Shown here piece by piece: positions 1-9,765 of a stretch of 64,000 bases of DNA; positions within the stretch are counted from its first letter, which is position 1, and every line of letters starts with the position of its first letter. The notes under the pieces were generated by a model that saw nothing but the letters and a program-made list of their open reading frames with translations, had not been told where the DNA came from and ran no database searches. The DNA is from HT1-32 sp040219025. Lineage in GTDB: Bacteria; Pseudomonadota; Alphaproteobacteria; Rhodospirillales; HT1-32. A program made the translations under genes and the position numbers. The DNA lies in the NCBI GenBank assembly GCA_040219025.1, contig JAVJTE010000015.1, positions 1-64,000 of the forward strand. The letters run 5' to 3'.

Positions 1-42
1 CTCTCAATCCCCAACAATACACAGAGGTATCCGCAAACCCTA

Positions 43-125
<83 letters not shown>

Positions 126-129
126 CCAA

Positions 130-162
130 GGCCTTAGCGCATAACACGCTAGGGCCATTTTT
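130..162 (+). terminator. Rho-independent terminator of tRNA-fMet
   Basis: Ten-base-pair stem GGCCTTAGCG (130-139) with CGCTAGGGCC (147-156), a 7-nt loop, then five T (158-162). A homologous hairpin with a compensatory A-T to G-C change follows the att-like copy at 19312. Confidence 0.85.
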
Positions 163-494
163 GCGTCTGGAAGCAGTTTGGAAGCACAAGGGGAATGACG
201 GGGCGACGTCAGTTTCCCGCGCTTTCCCGTGAACATTGATCCAGCCATGGCTGGTTTCCGGACAGCTTATGTTCCCCCGTGACCATTGCAGAAATTTCTT
301 ATGCCGGTTCTGGTCGGCCATCGACCTGGGCGGGAATTAATATACAGCCCTCACTGGATATTCCCTGTTCTTCAGGGCTGCATGAAAAAATTTATCCCTC
401 CTGATACTCGCTTATATCTGTGTCCTCACTCTGCACCTGAAAGGCTGTTTGTGCGGGAATTTGAACTGAATTCACTCTTGACAGCAAATTTGAA
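163..494. other. Gene-free stretch between tRNA-fMet and iclR
   Basis: No convincing gene. It holds the two GGAAGCA repeats (169-186) and, close to the regulator gene, a direct repeat AATTTGAA(C/G)TGAA at 458-470 and again at 487-499, which may be a regulator-binding region. A 70-codon frame at 286-498 has no ribosome binding site or recognisable content and is not called. Confidence 0.5.
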
Positions 495-512
495 GTGAAA
501 GAAGCTGTTTAT

Positions 513-1355
513 ATGAATGAACAAAGTTCACATATGAGAACAAAAGCAGTTAAATCGGCAGCCAGAGTTCTTGACCTCCTGGAGTTGCTGGCGCTGATGC
601 CGCAAGGGATGACGCTTACCGAGTTGTCCAATCGGCTCGGGATTCCCAAAAGCAGCATCTCGGCTCTGTTAGCTACATTGACTGACCGTGGATATGTGGA
701 ACTGGTGCAGAACCGGTATTTCATGGCGCGTCGGCTGCAGGGAGGAGACTGGGTCGGAAAGGACCAGGAAATGCTGCTGCAGCTGGCAAAACCAGATATG
801 CGGCGCCTCGCGGAGACGACAGGTGAAACGGCTTTTCTCGGGGTGCTGACGCCGAACTGGCAGGTTCAGTATGTGGCGAAATCGGTCAGTTCGCAGCCTC
901 TGCGATATGATGCAGATCTGGGTGTTGTTCGGCCAGCCTACAGCACCTCTATCGGCATCACGATTCTTGCGGGTCTCGACGATAACCGGATCGAGGCTTT
1001 TTTCGCTGCAACCGATCTGGTTGCCATTACCGAAAAAACGATTACCGACCCAAACCGGCTTCGCGCCGAAATCGAAATTGCCCGGCGGGACGGTTTTGTC
1101 ATCACATCTGACAGCAATGTTGTCGGGACGTCCGGCGTCTGTGCGCCCATTCGGAATGCTGCCGGGCAGGTCATTGCCGGCCTTGCGATTATTGCGCCCA
1201 GCGCCCGTTTTACCAAGCTGCGCGGGCAAGGTGGCCGGGAAAATACGGTCCAGGCGGTTCTGGATACTGCTGCCGGTATCAGTCGTGCTCTCGCCGGATA
1301 TAGCCGCAGGGGTTCTGGTCCGCTTAACGAGAAAGCAGATTATAATGGAGAATAA
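513..1355 (+). CDS. IclR-family transcriptional regulator
   Basis: A 280-aa protein with an N-terminal winged helix-turn-helix (about residues 12-72; the recognition region reads GIPKSSISALLATLTDRGY) and a C-terminal IclR effector domain (about 85-265, with the typical ending GVCAPIRNAAGQVIAGLAIIAPSAR). It probably controls the operon that follows, since its stop overlaps the next start by 11 nt. A GTG at 495 would add six residues but lies inside the second copy of a direct repeat that may be its own operator; AAAGAAG upstream of the ATG at 513 supports the shorter start. The effector is unknown, probably the imported substrate of the neighbouring TRAP system. Confidence 0.9.
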   Translation: MNEQSSHMRTKAVKSAARVLDLLELLALMPQGMTLTELSNRLGIPKSSISALLATLTDRGYVELVQNRYFMARRLQGGDWVGKDQEMLLQLAKPDMRRLAETTGETAFLGVLTPNWQVQYVAKSVSSQPLRYDADLGVVRPAYSTSIGITILAGLDDNRIEAFFAATDLVAITEKTITDPNRLRAEIEIARRDGFVITSDSNVVGTSGVCAPIRNAAGQVIAGLAIIAPSARFTKLRGQGGRENTVQAVLDTAAGISRALAGYSRRGSGPLNEKADYNGE

Positions 1356-2601
1356 CAACAAGCGCGCCGTTGTTATTGGTGGCGGAATAATCGGTGCCGC
1401 AACGGCCTTGAAACTGCAGCGTTCCGGCCTGCATGTAACTCTGGTTGAACGGGATAACCCGGGAGAAGGTTGTTCTTTCGGCAACGGCGGTGCGATCAGT
1501 CCCGATGTCTGTGTGCCGATTGCCTTGCCGGGAATGTTGCGCAAGGTGCCGCGTTGGCTGTTCGATCCGAAAGGTCCGCTGGTTTTGCGCTGGGGGCATC
1601 TGCCGCAGGCTCTGCCGTGGCTGTTGCGCTGGATACGCGCCGGGAGAGAAAACCGGGTACGTGAGGTGTCGCACGCACTCCGGGCCCTGCATTCCCGGAG
1701 TTATGTAATGTACGAGGCCCTGTTGGGTGAGCGGGCGCAGGGCCTGATAGAGATGACCGGTCAGATCTACGCCTGGCGAAGTGAGCAACCCGCGGCTTCG
1801 GAAGCATTCTCGCAGGCGCTGCGTGCGGAGTTCGGAATTGAGGTGCAGTCGCTTGATACGGCTGCGCTTCACGCAATGGAGCCGGACCTCTGCAAGAGCT
1901 TCCGGTCTGGTCTGTTCTTTCCTGAAAACGGCCATACGCTGAATCCGTTACGGCTGGTACAAACCCTTGTCACGTTGTTCGAGCAGGCAGGTGGCCGTGT
2001 CCTTCGGGAAACTGTACGGGGCTTTGACGCCGAAGACGGCAAGGCGACCGCGGTGTTGCTGGACGGGGATCGTCTTGATGGTGATGTATTCGTTCTGGCG
2101 GCAGGCATCGATTCAGGTGCTATCGCCCGCAAGCTCGGTGACCGGATCCCGCTGCAGGCGGAACGCGGGTACCATGTGATGCTGCCCGACCCGGGGATTA
2201 CGCCGAGGATAAAGATCAGCAACCGGGAGAGCATGTTTGGTATGACACCTCTGGAAACAGGGGTGAGAATTGCCGGCACGGTCGAAATCGCCAGTCCGGA
2301 CGCACCGATGGACGAAGCGCGGGCGCATGCGATGCTCGACCATGCCAGCAACATGTACCCGGGTATCAACACGGAAGGGGCCACGTTCTGGATGGGATCA
2401 CGGCCGTCAATTCCTGACAGCTTGCCGGTGATTGACCGTTCCTCCCGCCATGAAAACGTCATCTACGCATTTGGCCACGGCCATTTCGGACTTACCGGAG
2501 CGCCGATGACCGCTGAACTTGTCGTCAGCCGTATACTTGGTCGTCCAGGGCCTGTTCCATATGAGCCTTACGAGCTGAAACGTTTCCGGAGTGGCTGGTA
2601 A
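1345..2601 (+). CDS. D-amino-acid dehydrogenase-like FAD oxidoreductase (DadA/DAO family)
   Basis: A 418-aa flavoprotein. The N-terminal Rossmann motif is VIGGGIIGAATALKLQRSG, followed by the DadA-like GEGCSFGNGG segment. A second conserved stretch near the C terminus (SRPSIPDSLPVIDRSS ... YAFGHGHFGLTGAP) is the DAO-family FAD-contacting end. Length is close to DadA (about 430 aa). The family removes hydrogen from D-amino acids or other secondary amines to give imines/2-oxo acids. It overlaps iclR by 11 nt and abuts the TRAP gene exactly, so it belongs to the same transcript. Its position beside HyuA/HyuB suggests it oxidises an amino acid released from, or related to, a cyclic amide; the substrate cannot be read from sequence. 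Confidence 0.88.
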   Translation: MENNNKRAVVIGGGIIGAATALKLQRSGLHVTLVERDNPGEGCSFGNGGAISPDVCVPIALPGMLRKVPRWLFDPKGPLVLRWGHLPQALPWLLRWIRAGRENRVREVSHALRALHSRSYVMYEALLGERAQGLIEMTGQIYAWRSEQPAASEAFSQALRAEFGIEVQSLDTAALHAMEPDLCKSFRSGLFFPENGHTLNPLRLVQTLVTLFEQAGGRVLRETVRGFDAEDGKATAVLLDGDRLDGDVFVLAAGIDSGAIARKLGDRIPLQAERGYHVMLPDPGITPRIKISNRESMFGMTPLETGVRIAGTVEIASPDAPMDEARAHAMLDHASNMYPGINTEGATFWMGSRPSIPDSLPVIDRSSRHENVIYAFGHGHFGLTGAPMTAELVVSRILGRPGPVPYEPYELKRFRSGW

Positions 2602-4710
2602 ATGACCGGGATACCAGGCCAGGGACTCCCCCGACCGGATGCTGAGGCGTTAACCGGAGACAGTGTTCTCAGCGGAAACGTCTGGCAGCATGTCATCAGT
2701 TGCATCGCGGTTCTGTTCGCAGGCTTTCATCTTTATACCGCTTTGTTCGGGATCCTCGAAGGCATGCAGCAGCGCGTCTATCATATCGGGTTTGCGCTGG
2801 TACTGGTTTTCCTGACCCGGCCATTATTTGGCGGCAAAGGCGGACGGCCGGGGATTATTGATGCCGCACTCGCCATTGCGGCCCTGATCTCAACCAGTTA
2901 TCTCATCTATGAGGATCGGGGATTGGCGATGCGTCTGGGGATCGCCTATGAGCGTGACGTCATTCTGGGTACGATGTTCATTGTCGTCCTGCTTGAGGCT
3001 ACGCGCCGGGTAGCTGGCATAGCGCTGGCCATACTTTGTACCTTAACGATCATCTATGCCTATTTCGGTCGGTATATGCCGCAAGCCATTGCGCATGGTG
3101 GCTTCGACCTCGAAGACATCACCGTAAATCTGTATCTGACCACCGAAGGCATTTTCGGTACACCTCTGGCAATTTCGTCCACTTATATCATCCTGTTCGT
3201 CATACTTGGCGGTATGCTGCAGGCCAGTGGTGCTGCCCAGTTCATTTCCGACCTTGCCTACGGACTTTTCGGGCGGGTCCGCGGGGGGCCTGCCAAAGTG
3301 GCAGTTTTTGCCAGCGGACTTTTCGGAATGATCAGTGGCAGTGCGGTTGCCAATGTCGCGAGTACCGGTGTTCTGACGATACCACTGATGCGCAAAACAG
3401 GCTTTAGTGCCCGTTTTGCCGGCGCTGTGGAAGCGGTAGCCTCGTCCTGTGGCCAGTTCACACCGCCGATCATGGCTGCTGCCGGCTTCGTAATTGCCGA
3501 GTCCCTCGGCGTGCCTTACCTGGAGGTCGCGACCGCAGCAATCATTCCTGCTTTCCTCTATTTCGCGGCCTTGTTCATTGCCGTCGACTTGCGCGCCGCA
3601 AATCTCGGAATCAAGGGGGAGAGCAAGGATAAGCTTCCGCCAGTCGGGCCGACATTCATGAGTGGCGGATACCTGCTTCTGGTGCCGATCACCCTGGTGC
3701 TGATGATGGCGGGTTTTGGCTATTCACCACTGCGTGCGGCAATCTTTACCATCGGGGTCAACCTGCTTTTGTTCCTGGGCCGGGAACTCTTCCTTGGCCC
3801 GCGCAGCCAGATTCTGACAAGTCTGGCACTGCTGATAGCAATCCATCTTGCTGTGATCATCATCAGTCATGTTTTAAGCCCGATATGGGCTGTGGCCGTC
3901 TATGTTGGCCTGCTGACCGGGGTTGGAGTGATTGCACACAAAACGCGGCAACAGCAGACGTCAGCCGGTTTTGTCTGGCAGTTCACAGATAAGACAGCTG
4001 CGGCTTTGCGTGCCGGGGCGCTGGGGAGCCTTGAGGTTGCCATCGCCTGCGCCAGTGCCGGCATTATCATCGGGATGCTCATGCTGACCGGCCTCGGGCT
4101 TCGTCTGTCAGGTCTGTTGCTGGATATTTCAGGTGGAAATCTGCCGGTCCTGCTGATGCTGACGATGATCGCTTCGCTCATTCTCGGAATGGGGATGCCG
4201 ACGCTGGGTGCCTACATCGTGCTGGCTGTGCTGATTGCCCCGAGCCTGGTCCAGATGGGCGTGCATCCCATGGCGGCGCATTTGTTCATTTTTTACTTCG
4301 GTGTAATTTCGTCGATCACCCCCCCGGTCTGCATGGCGGCATTCGCTGCTGCGGCGATATCAGGGGCGGGTCCGATGCGAACAGGCTTCACGGCATTTCG
4401 GCTTGGGATCGTCGTGTTCATCATTCCATTCGTGATGATCTATAACCCCGCGATGATCATGCAGGGATCTGTCGGAGAGATTGTCGTTGTGGCGTTCACC
4501 GCCCTGTTGGGGTCAGCAGCACTGGCAGCCAGCCTTGAAGGCTACCTTTTGCGCCGCATGAACCTTGTTGAACGTGGAGCAATCCTCTGTGGCGGACTTC
4601 TTCTTCTTAGTGGCGATCTTCTTACCGACCTTCTGGGTGGAGGTCTTTTGCTCGCAACGCTTGGCATGCAACTCCGAATGAAAATGAAAGATGAAAGAAC
4701 CGAAAGATGA
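2602..4710 (+). CDS. TRAP transporter fused permease (TAXI-type, DctQ-DctM fusion)
   Basis: A 702-aa, highly hydrophobic protein with about 16 or more membrane segments. The first about 150 residues resemble a DctQ-like small subunit; the remainder is the DctM-like large subunit, with the hallmark GMGMPTLGAYIVLAVL and the following FYFGVISSITPPVCMAA. Fused permeases of this length are typical of TRAP systems using TAXI receptors, and the matching receptor is at 8640-9605. Together they would import a carboxylate or amide compound driven by an ion gradient. ATG directly follows the stop of the oxidoreductase gene. Confidence 0.92.
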   Translation: MTGIPGQGLPRPDAEALTGDSVLSGNVWQHVISCIAVLFAGFHLYTALFGILEGMQQRVYHIGFALVLVFLTRPLFGGKGGRPGIIDAALAIAALISTSYLIYEDRGLAMRLGIAYERDVILGTMFIVVLLEATRRVAGIALAILCTLTIIYAYFGRYMPQAIAHGGFDLEDITVNLYLTTEGIFGTPLAISSTYIILFVILGGMLQASGAAQFISDLAYGLFGRVRGGPAKVAVFASGLFGMISGSAVANVASTGVLTIPLMRKTGFSARFAGAVEAVASSCGQFTPPIMAAAGFVIAESLGVPYLEVATAAIIPAFLYFAALFIAVDLRAANLGIKGESKDKLPPVGPTFMSGGYLLLVPITLVLMMAGFGYSPLRAAIFTIGVNLLLFLGRELFLGPRSQILTSLALLIAIHLAVIIISHVLSPIWAVAVYVGLLTGVGVIAHKTRQQQTSAGFVWQFTDKTAAALRAGALGSLEVAIACASAGIIIGMLMLTGLGLRLSGLLLDISGGNLPVLLMLTMIASLILGMGMPTLGAYIVLAVLIAPSLVQMGVHPMAAHLFIFYFGVISSITPPVCMAAFAAAAISGAGPMRTGFTAFRLGIVVFIIPFVMIYNPAMIMQGSVGEIVVVAFTALLGSAALAASLEGYLLRRMNLVERGAILCGGLLLLSGDLLTDLLGGGLLLATLGMQLRMKMKDERTER

Positions 4711-4723
4711 GGGCCTGAATAAC

Positions 4724-6811
4724 ATGGAACCGTTGGATAGCGAGAAAGCGGAAGTCAGTATCGGGGTCGATACCGGCGGTACCCATACGGATGTTGTTCT
4801 TGTAAAGGGCGACCGGCTTCACACCCTGAAGGTTCCGAGCACTCCGGATGACCTGAGCTTCGGGATCATCGAAGGGATAACGATGTTGCTGACGGAAAGC
4901 GGCTGTGAGCCTGAAAGTGTGGCACGGTTCGTTTATGCAAGTACGCTGGTTACGAATCTGATCGTTGAAGAGCAGGAACCATCGGTCGGCTTCATCACGA
5001 CAGAGGGCTTCCGGGACGTTCTGGAGATTGGCCGCGCTTCGCGGAAACCTGATGTCTACGATATTCACTGGCGCCCGAGCCCGGCTCTGGTCCCCCGCCA
5101 TCTTCGTAAAACGGTCAAGGAGCGGATTAATTTCCGCGGTGAAGTTCTTCAGCCGCTGAATGACGACGAAGTGCGGGCGACCCTGCAGGCACTGGCGACC
5201 ACGGGTATATCGAGCATCGCCGTCTGCCTGTTGCATTCCTACGCAAACCCTGATCACGAACTTCGTATTGCCGAACTGGCCGGGGAAGTTTGCCCTGATC
5301 TGGACGTTTCTCTTTCCTCAGCCATTGTGCGGGAGTTCAGGGAGTATGAACGTGCCAGCACGACGGCTATCAATGCCTTCGTTCGCCGCCCCATCGTGAC
5401 GCATCTGGAGAAACTTGAGAGCGCCCTGCGTGAAAAGGGCATTCATGCAGGAAGTTATATCATGCGCGGGAATGGCGGAATTTCGACATTCGCCGGCACC
5501 AAGGAAGCACCGGTGAACATCACGCATTCCGGTCCGATGGGGGGAATCATTGGCGGTGCCGCACTGGCAAGGGCTTGCGGAATTGCCAATATTATTACGT
5601 TCGATATGGGCGGGACGAGCGCGGATATTTCTGTAATCGCAAATGGCCAGCCCATTCTGACCAATCGCAGTAAAGCCGGCTCGCATCCAATCCTGGTTCC
5701 GATGCTCGATCTGATCACTATCGGAGCCGGCGGCGGCTCCCTTGTGACGGTTCAGGGCGGTTCGGCTTTGCGTGTTGGTCCCCGAAGCGCCGGTTCGCGC
5801 CCGGGACCGGTTTGCTATGGCCAGGGCGGGGAAATTCCGACGGTAACGGATGCGAACCTCGTAACCGGCCGGCTGAATGCAGATTACTTTCTTGCCGGTC
5901 GACGCAGGCTCGATGTGGACGGTGCCCGTCAGGCCATTCAGGAGCAGGTGGCCGGTCCGCTGGGGCTTGGCGTTGAAGATGCCGCGCTCGGTATCCTCTC
6001 CGTGGCTGAAGCTCATATGGCTAATGCAGTAAGGCTGATCTCGGTGGAACGAGGGCTTGATCCGCGTGAATTTACGTTTGTCGGATTTGGCGGCGCCGGG
6101 CCGCTCCATGCGATCCGACTGGCTGAAGCACTGTCGATGAACCGCGTGCTCATACCCTCTGCACCGGGCAATCTTTCCGCTATGGGATTGCTGTCTGCTG
6201 ATGTACGGCATGATCTGGTCCGTACAATGGTCACCGATGCCAGCACCGTTACGGGTGATAAGATACAGGCCCTTTTCAGGGAGCTTTTGGCGGAAGCGGA
6301 AGAGGTCCTCAAACGAGATGGTGTAAAGCCTGCGGATCGCCAGTGCTTCGTTGCGCTGGATCTGCGGTACCAGGGGCAGAATTACGAGCTGACGATTCCT
6401 GTAGATTTCGAGCGGCTGGCGGATTCGAACCCGTCTGACGGCATGATCGAGAGCTTTCATGCACAACATCAGAAGGTCTATGGCTATTCCCTGCCGGGCC
6501 GTGTCGTGCAGATCGTCAATCTCCGTGTGACCGCCGTCGGTTCAGTGGAGAAGGCACAATGGCCCCGGCATCCGGACGCTTCGAGAGAACTTCCTGTACA
6601 CAGCACCCGGAGTGTTTTTACCGGCAAGGGCGAATGTCGGGAACTTCCCGTTTACCGGATTGACGATATGAGCGACGGGGCCTCGTTTGAAGGTCCGGCT
6701 GTCGTCGAATATCCGGGTTCGACCTTATTTGTCGCGCCCGGCTGGCATGCGCGTTTCGATGCGATGCGCAACGCGCATCTGACGCGATTTCCGTCTGAAA
6801 ACAAAGCCTGA
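4724..6811 (+). CDS. Hydantoinase/oxoprolinase subunit A (HyuA family)
   Basis: About 695 aa. The N-terminal actin-fold ATPase motif is IGVDTGGTHTDVVLV; a second phosphate motif is ITFDMGGTSADISVI, and SIERGLDPRE-type and GFGGAGPLHAIRLAE segments are present. This is the ATP-using subunit of the N-methylhydantoinase / 5-oxoprolinase / acetone carboxylase superfamily. GAGGG at 4709-4713 favours the ATG at 4724; an upstream in-frame ATG at 4691 would overlap the TRAP gene by 20 nt. With HyuB downstream (14-nt gap) it forms the two-subunit enzyme, probably acting on the compound taken up by the TAXI-TRAP system. Substrate cannot be fixed within this superfamily. Confidence 0.9.
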   Translation: MEPLDSEKAEVSIGVDTGGTHTDVVLVKGDRLHTLKVPSTPDDLSFGIIEGITMLLTESGCEPESVARFVYASTLVTNLIVEEQEPSVGFITTEGFRDVLEIGRASRKPDVYDIHWRPSPALVPRHLRKTVKERINFRGEVLQPLNDDEVRATLQALATTGISSIAVCLLHSYANPDHELRIAELAGEVCPDLDVSLSSAIVREFREYERASTTAINAFVRRPIVTHLEKLESALREKGIHAGSYIMRGNGGISTFAGTKEAPVNITHSGPMGGIIGGAALARACGIANIITFDMGGTSADISVIANGQPILTNRSKAGSHPILVPMLDLITIGAGGGSLVTVQGGSALRVGPRSAGSRPGPVCYGQGGEIPTVTDANLVTGRLNADYFLAGRRRLDVDGARQAIQEQVAGPLGLGVEDAALGILSVAEAHMANAVRLISVERGLDPREFTFVGFGGAGPLHAIRLAEALSMNRVLIPSAPGNLSAMGLLSADVRHDLVRTMVTDASTVTGDKIQALFRELLAEAEEVLKRDGVKPADRQCFVALDLRYQGQNYELTIPVDFERLADSNPSDGMIESFHAQHQKVYGYSLPGRVVQIVNLRVTAVGSVEKAQWPRHPDASRELPVHSTRSVFTGKGECRELPVYRIDDMSDGASFEGPAVVEYPGSTLFVAPGWHARFDAMRNAHLTRFPSENKA

Positions 6812-6825
6812 GGAAGTATTCAGCG

Positions 6826-8574
6826 ATGGCATCAGTGTCCCAAGAACAAGCAACCTCCGATGTAGATCCGGTTACCCTCGAGATCGTGCGCAACGGCCTG
6901 AAGTCTTGTGCACAAAGAATTACGCGGCGGATGATCCGGTCGGCTAATTCATTCATCGTGAAGGAGATGGAGGATTGTTCCGCCTCCATACTTGATGTCG
7001 AGGGCCAGCTTATTGCCGAGGAGGCAGGGCCGCCGATCCAGCTGAATACGGTTGGCATCTGTCTGCGAACGGTTCTTGAGCATTACTTCCCGGCCCGGGT
7101 TTGGGAGCCCGGCGATGTGATTCTGACGAATGACCCTTATGCAGGCGGTGAATCCATGGCTGCCACGCATGCCAACGATTATCTTGCCTTCGCGCCGATA
7201 TTCTTCGAGGGCGACCTTGTCGCATTCGCCGGGCTGATGGTTCATCACCTGGACATCGGGGCCATGAATATGGGGACACGGGGCTGGGGGCTGGAGATAT
7301 TCCAGGAAGGGGTCCGAATTCCTCCGATGAAGATCATCCGTAAGGGGGTCTTCAACGAAGAGGCGCTTGCCATCATCCTGAACAATACGCGCACCCGCGA
7401 TGTCCATGAGAATGATATACGGTCGCAGTTTTCCAGCGTGCAGGTTGCCTGTTCCGACGTGCTGGAGCTTTTTCAGAAATATGGCCGCGTTACGATGGAA
7501 TCCTGTTTTCGTGAACTGATGGCCTATTCCGAACGTCGTACGCGTGAGGTCATCGCCAAGATTCCCGATGGCAAATATTCACATGAAGAGCCGATTCTTG
7601 ATGACGGGGCGAAGGGGGGACCGTTCTGGTTGCGCCTCGTAGTGATAAAGAAAGGGTCGGAAATCACTTTCGACTTCACCGGTACAGACCCTCAGATCAA
7701 GGGGCCGATTAACAGCCCGCTCGCAACAACACTTGCTGCCGTTTATTACACAATGCGCTGCATCACCAGATCGGACATCCCGAGTAATGAAGGCTGCAAC
7801 CGTCCGATTCATGTCGTGGCCCCTGCCGGGTCACTGGTAAACGCGCGCTCACCTGCTGCAGTCATGCAGCGAATGGTTGTGTGTCACAGTATTGTTGACC
7901 TTGTCATGGGTGCCTTTGCCAAGGCGATTCCTGACCGGGTCATGGCTGACTCCTGCGGGTGTTTATATAACTATTCTATGTCTAATGACCCGGAGCGGGG
8001 CCGGCGTATCATGTTCGGTGAAGTCGCCCCGGGAGGGATTGGTGCAACAGCCTATTCCGACGGGCTCAACGTTATGGCATGCCATGTTACGAACTGCCAT
8101 ATCCCGCCTATTGAAGCCATCGAGATGGAATCGCCGGCATTGTATCTTCGGCGTGAGATGCGGTCTGACTCAGGCGGCGCCGGAAAGAACCGCGGCGGCG
8201 TCGGCTATGTACTGTCCTATCGCTTGCTGGGTGATGATCCCCAGCTCCATCACACATCACAGAAATCGGTGTCCCGCCCTCAGGGCGTCGCTGGTGGTCA
8301 CGCGGCTGATGGTGGTCGATGGATAATTAACGAAGGAACCTCTCAGGAGCGTGTTCTGGAATACGCAATCGGAGATATCGAGAACCTCTCTAAAGGCGAC
8401 ACGGTTACGCATTACACGCCTGGCGGAGGTGGGTACGGAGAGCCGTCTGGCCGGGAGGTGAAACAGGTGCAATCCGATGTTCGTTCGGGATTCGTTTCCG
8501 TTGACGCGGCGCTGAATGAATACGGCGTACGACTGGATCCCGATACATTTGAGGTTTTAGAGCTACATCGCTGA
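6826..8574 (+). CDS. Hydantoinase/oxoprolinase subunit B (HyuB family)
   Basis: A 582-aa HyuB-family protein beginning with the usual VDPVTLEIVRNGLKS and carrying ILTNDPYAGG, the HxDIG-like HHLDIGAMN and a glycine-rich C-terminal GGGGYGEPSGRE. A clear GAGGAAG precedes the ATG. Together with the upstream A subunit it should form the ATP-dependent amidohydrolase. A second, only distantly similar HyuA/HyuB pair lies at 9766-13663 on the other strand, so the region encodes two such enzymes with different transport partners. Confidence 0.9.
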   Translation: MASVSQEQATSDVDPVTLEIVRNGLKSCAQRITRRMIRSANSFIVKEMEDCSASILDVEGQLIAEEAGPPIQLNTVGICLRTVLEHYFPARVWEPGDVILTNDPYAGGESMAATHANDYLAFAPIFFEGDLVAFAGLMVHHLDIGAMNMGTRGWGLEIFQEGVRIPPMKIIRKGVFNEEALAIILNNTRTRDVHENDIRSQFSSVQVACSDVLELFQKYGRVTMESCFRELMAYSERRTREVIAKIPDGKYSHEEPILDDGAKGGPFWLRLVVIKKGSEITFDFTGTDPQIKGPINSPLATTLAAVYYTMRCITRSDIPSNEGCNRPIHVVAPAGSLVNARSPAAVMQRMVVCHSIVDLVMGAFAKAIPDRVMADSCGCLYNYSMSNDPERGRRIMFGEVAPGGIGATAYSDGLNVMACHVTNCHIPPIEAIEMESPALYLRREMRSDSGGAGKNRGGVGYVLSYRLLGDDPQLHHTSQKSVSRPQGVAGGHAADGGRWIINEGTSQERVLEYAIGDIENLSKGDTVTHYTPGGGGYGEPSGREVKQVQSDVRSGFVSVDAALNEYGVRLDPDTFEVLELHR

Positions 8575-8639
8575 GGCTGCGGCACCGTCTCCATCGCGCC
8601 TCTTCATTACAAGCAGGAGACAGATAACAGGAGGTACTG

Positions 8640-9605
8640 ATGAAATCAGGAATATCCAGGTTCTTATGCAAGGCAACTGTCTCGCTGGTTGTTATGTTTG
8701 GCGCCGGAAACGCCCAGGCTAACGAGTTCGTCACATTTGGGGGAGGGTCCTCCGGGGGAGCTTTCTTCACCATTGCGGCCGGCATGGCGCGTGTGGTTGA
8801 GAAAAATGTGGAGAATGTGCAGGCAACTGCCCGGGTGACGGCGGCGACAACCGAAAATACCCGTCTTCTGGGGCGAGAGCGTATCCAGTTCGCGCTTGCT
8901 GCGGCAAGTGGTCCCTATTCGGCGGCGAGCGGCCTTCCCCCGTTCAAGGACGAGAGTTATACAAATGTCCGGTATATCGCGACCGGGTACTCATCTCCCT
9001 TCCAGATCGTTGTCCATGCAGATTCCGAAGTCCAGTCACTCGCGGACCTGCCGGGTCGTCGGGTGGGCGTTCTGCTTGGGATTACAGCGCAAGACTGGTT
9101 CCCGAGACTTGCCGAAGTCTACGGGGTCGCCGGGAAGTTCGAAACCTTTGAACTGGGCGCAGGTGAACTGATGACGTCCCTCAGGGACGGTAATATTGAC
9201 GTTGCGGTGATTTCGGCTTCGGCACCGTCCCCCGCCATCAGTGACCTCGCTACCTCCCGGTCGGTAAGGTTCATTCCTATCGGTACGGAAGAAGCAAATA
9301 AGATGATCTCGACGACGCATCCTTTCTTCTACATTGATGTGATTCCGGCGGGTACATATCCGGGCCAGGATAAGGATGTTCAGTCGATACTGAACCCGAT
9401 TCTTCTGATAACCCATGCCAATGTTTCGACGGATCTTGTTTATAATGTCACGAAGGTTCTGCTTGATACGCATCATGCGGATATGAGTGCCATTCATCCT
9501 AATGCCGGACGCTTCCGGGTTGAGAATGCCGGGAAAAGCATGGTCATACCGCCGCATCCCGGTGCCGTGAAGTTCTATAAGGAACACGGTATCGAGCTGA
9601 AATAA
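8640..9605 (+). CDS. TAXI-family TRAP transporter solute receptor
   Basis: A 321-aa periplasmic receptor with a signal peptide (about residues 1-27, ending near NAQA). The mature N terminus FVTFGGGSSGGAFFTIAAGMARVVEK matches TAXI receptors (TAXI = TRAP-associated extracytoplasmic immunogenic). A strong AGGAGG lies before the ATG. It is the last gene of the 513-9605 unit and is followed by a strong terminator. It should bind the substrate for the fused permease at 2602-4710. Confidence 0.92.
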   Translation: MKSGISRFLCKATVSLVVMFGAGNAQANEFVTFGGGSSGGAFFTIAAGMARVVEKNVENVQATARVTAATTENTRLLGRERIQFALAAASGPYSAASGLPPFKDESYTNVRYIATGYSSPFQIVVHADSEVQSLADLPGRRVGVLLGITAQDWFPRLAEVYGVAGKFETFELGAGELMTSLRDGNIDVAVISASAPSPAISDLATSRSVRFIPIGTEEANKMISTTHPFFYIDVIPAGTYPGQDKDVQSILNPILLITHANVSTDLVYNVTKVLLDTHHADMSAIHPNAGRFRVENAGKSMVIPPHPGAVKFYKEHGIELK

Positions 9606-9623
9606 TACAATACTTAGTTTTGA

Positions 9624-9657
9624 GCGCGCGACTGCCTGGTGCGGTCGCGCGCTTTTC
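9624..9657 (+). terminator. Terminator after the TAXI-TRAP/hyu operon
   Basis: Stem GCGCGCGAC (9624-9632) with GTCGCGCGC (9644-9652), an 11-nt loop, then TTTT. It lies between the convergent operons of island A. Confidence 0.9.
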
Positions 9658-9765
9658 TTTGCAATGAGATGTTTCTCCGTTTGTTCAGGGATCAGACAGC
9701 CGAAATCAGGAGATACAGAGAGTACCAAGCAATCAACGGAGTGCCATAAATCGCGCTACAGACAG

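Noticed and set aside
286..498. 70-codon + strand frame in the gap before iclR
   Set aside because: No ribosome binding site, no recognisable sequence, and it overlaps the likely regulatory repeats.
669..1544. 291-codon - strand frame opposite iclR and the oxidoreductase
   Set aside because: Antisense to two clear genes; its protein is low in hydrophobic pattern and matches nothing.
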